A stretch of 5,000 nucleotides of DNA from Saprospiraceae bacterium (GTDB lineage: Bacteria > Bacteroidota > Bacteroidia > Chitinophagales > Saprospiraceae), in assembly GCA_014379065.1 (NCBI GenBank), contig JACMMM010000330.1, positions 1 through 5,000 on the forward strand. The letters are read 5' to 3'. Position 1 is the stretch's first letter, and the number at the start of each line of letters is the position of its first letter. The notes under the pieces were generated by a model. It was not told the origin of the DNA. It did not search any database and saw only the letters and a program-made list of their open reading frames with translations. Positions 4,969 through 5,000 of this stretch are shown here, in pieces. Both the position numbers and the translations under genes were made by a program.

Positions 4969-5000
4969 TTTCGATTGGGCGTGCTTGCTATCTTGCTGCC

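Overview
The window reads as ordinary chromosomal DNA of a Bacteroidota bacterium, probably of the Saprospiria/Chitinophagia type. This rests on the style of the proteins (a Bacteroidota-type FHS sugar permease and a secreted TPR protein), the lack of Shine-Dalgarno sequences before the starts, one perfect TAnnTTTG-type -7 box, and intergenic spaces full of palindromic and tandem repeats. The lineage is an inference; no marker in the window fixes it.

Layout from left to right. Positions 1-213 hold the 3' end of a multi-pass membrane protein of the lysylphosphatidylglycerol-synthase transmembrane (UPF0104) family. A perfect 22-bp-arm palindrome begins at its stop codon (211-258). A short regulatory region follows, with an 8-bp inverted repeat at 307-333 and a candidate promoter at 327-354. 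Next comes a secreted 607-residue TPR protein (384-2207). The 165-bp gap to the next gene is built almost wholly of repeats: a 17-bp-arm palindrome (2213-2247), a composite palindromic element (2249-2303) and four copies of a 14-bp tandem repeat (2310-2371). The tandem repeat runs up to one base before the start codon of pheS (2373-3404), the alpha subunit of phenylalanyl-tRNA synthetase. The 174-bp convergent gap after pheS holds a 9-bp CAGGAT tandem repeat and two long hairpins. On the minus strand, 3579-4850 encodes a 12-helix sugar:cation permease of the GluP/FucP type. Its upstream region (4851-5000) holds a second, shorter copy of the composite element and another hairpin. No gene can be supported in the last 30 bases.

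The four genes show no common pathway: one envelope protein fragment, one probable periplasmic scaffold protein, one translation enzyme and one sugar importer. I found no phage, insertion sequence, CRISPR, tRNA or rRNA, and no sign of a new multi-gene system. The parts worth a second look are the intergenic repeats. These are the tandem repeat that makes up the pheS leader, two copies of a palindromic element of which one seems to carry a second palindrome inside it, and a set of look-alike hairpins with an ACT-AAAGT-like centre.
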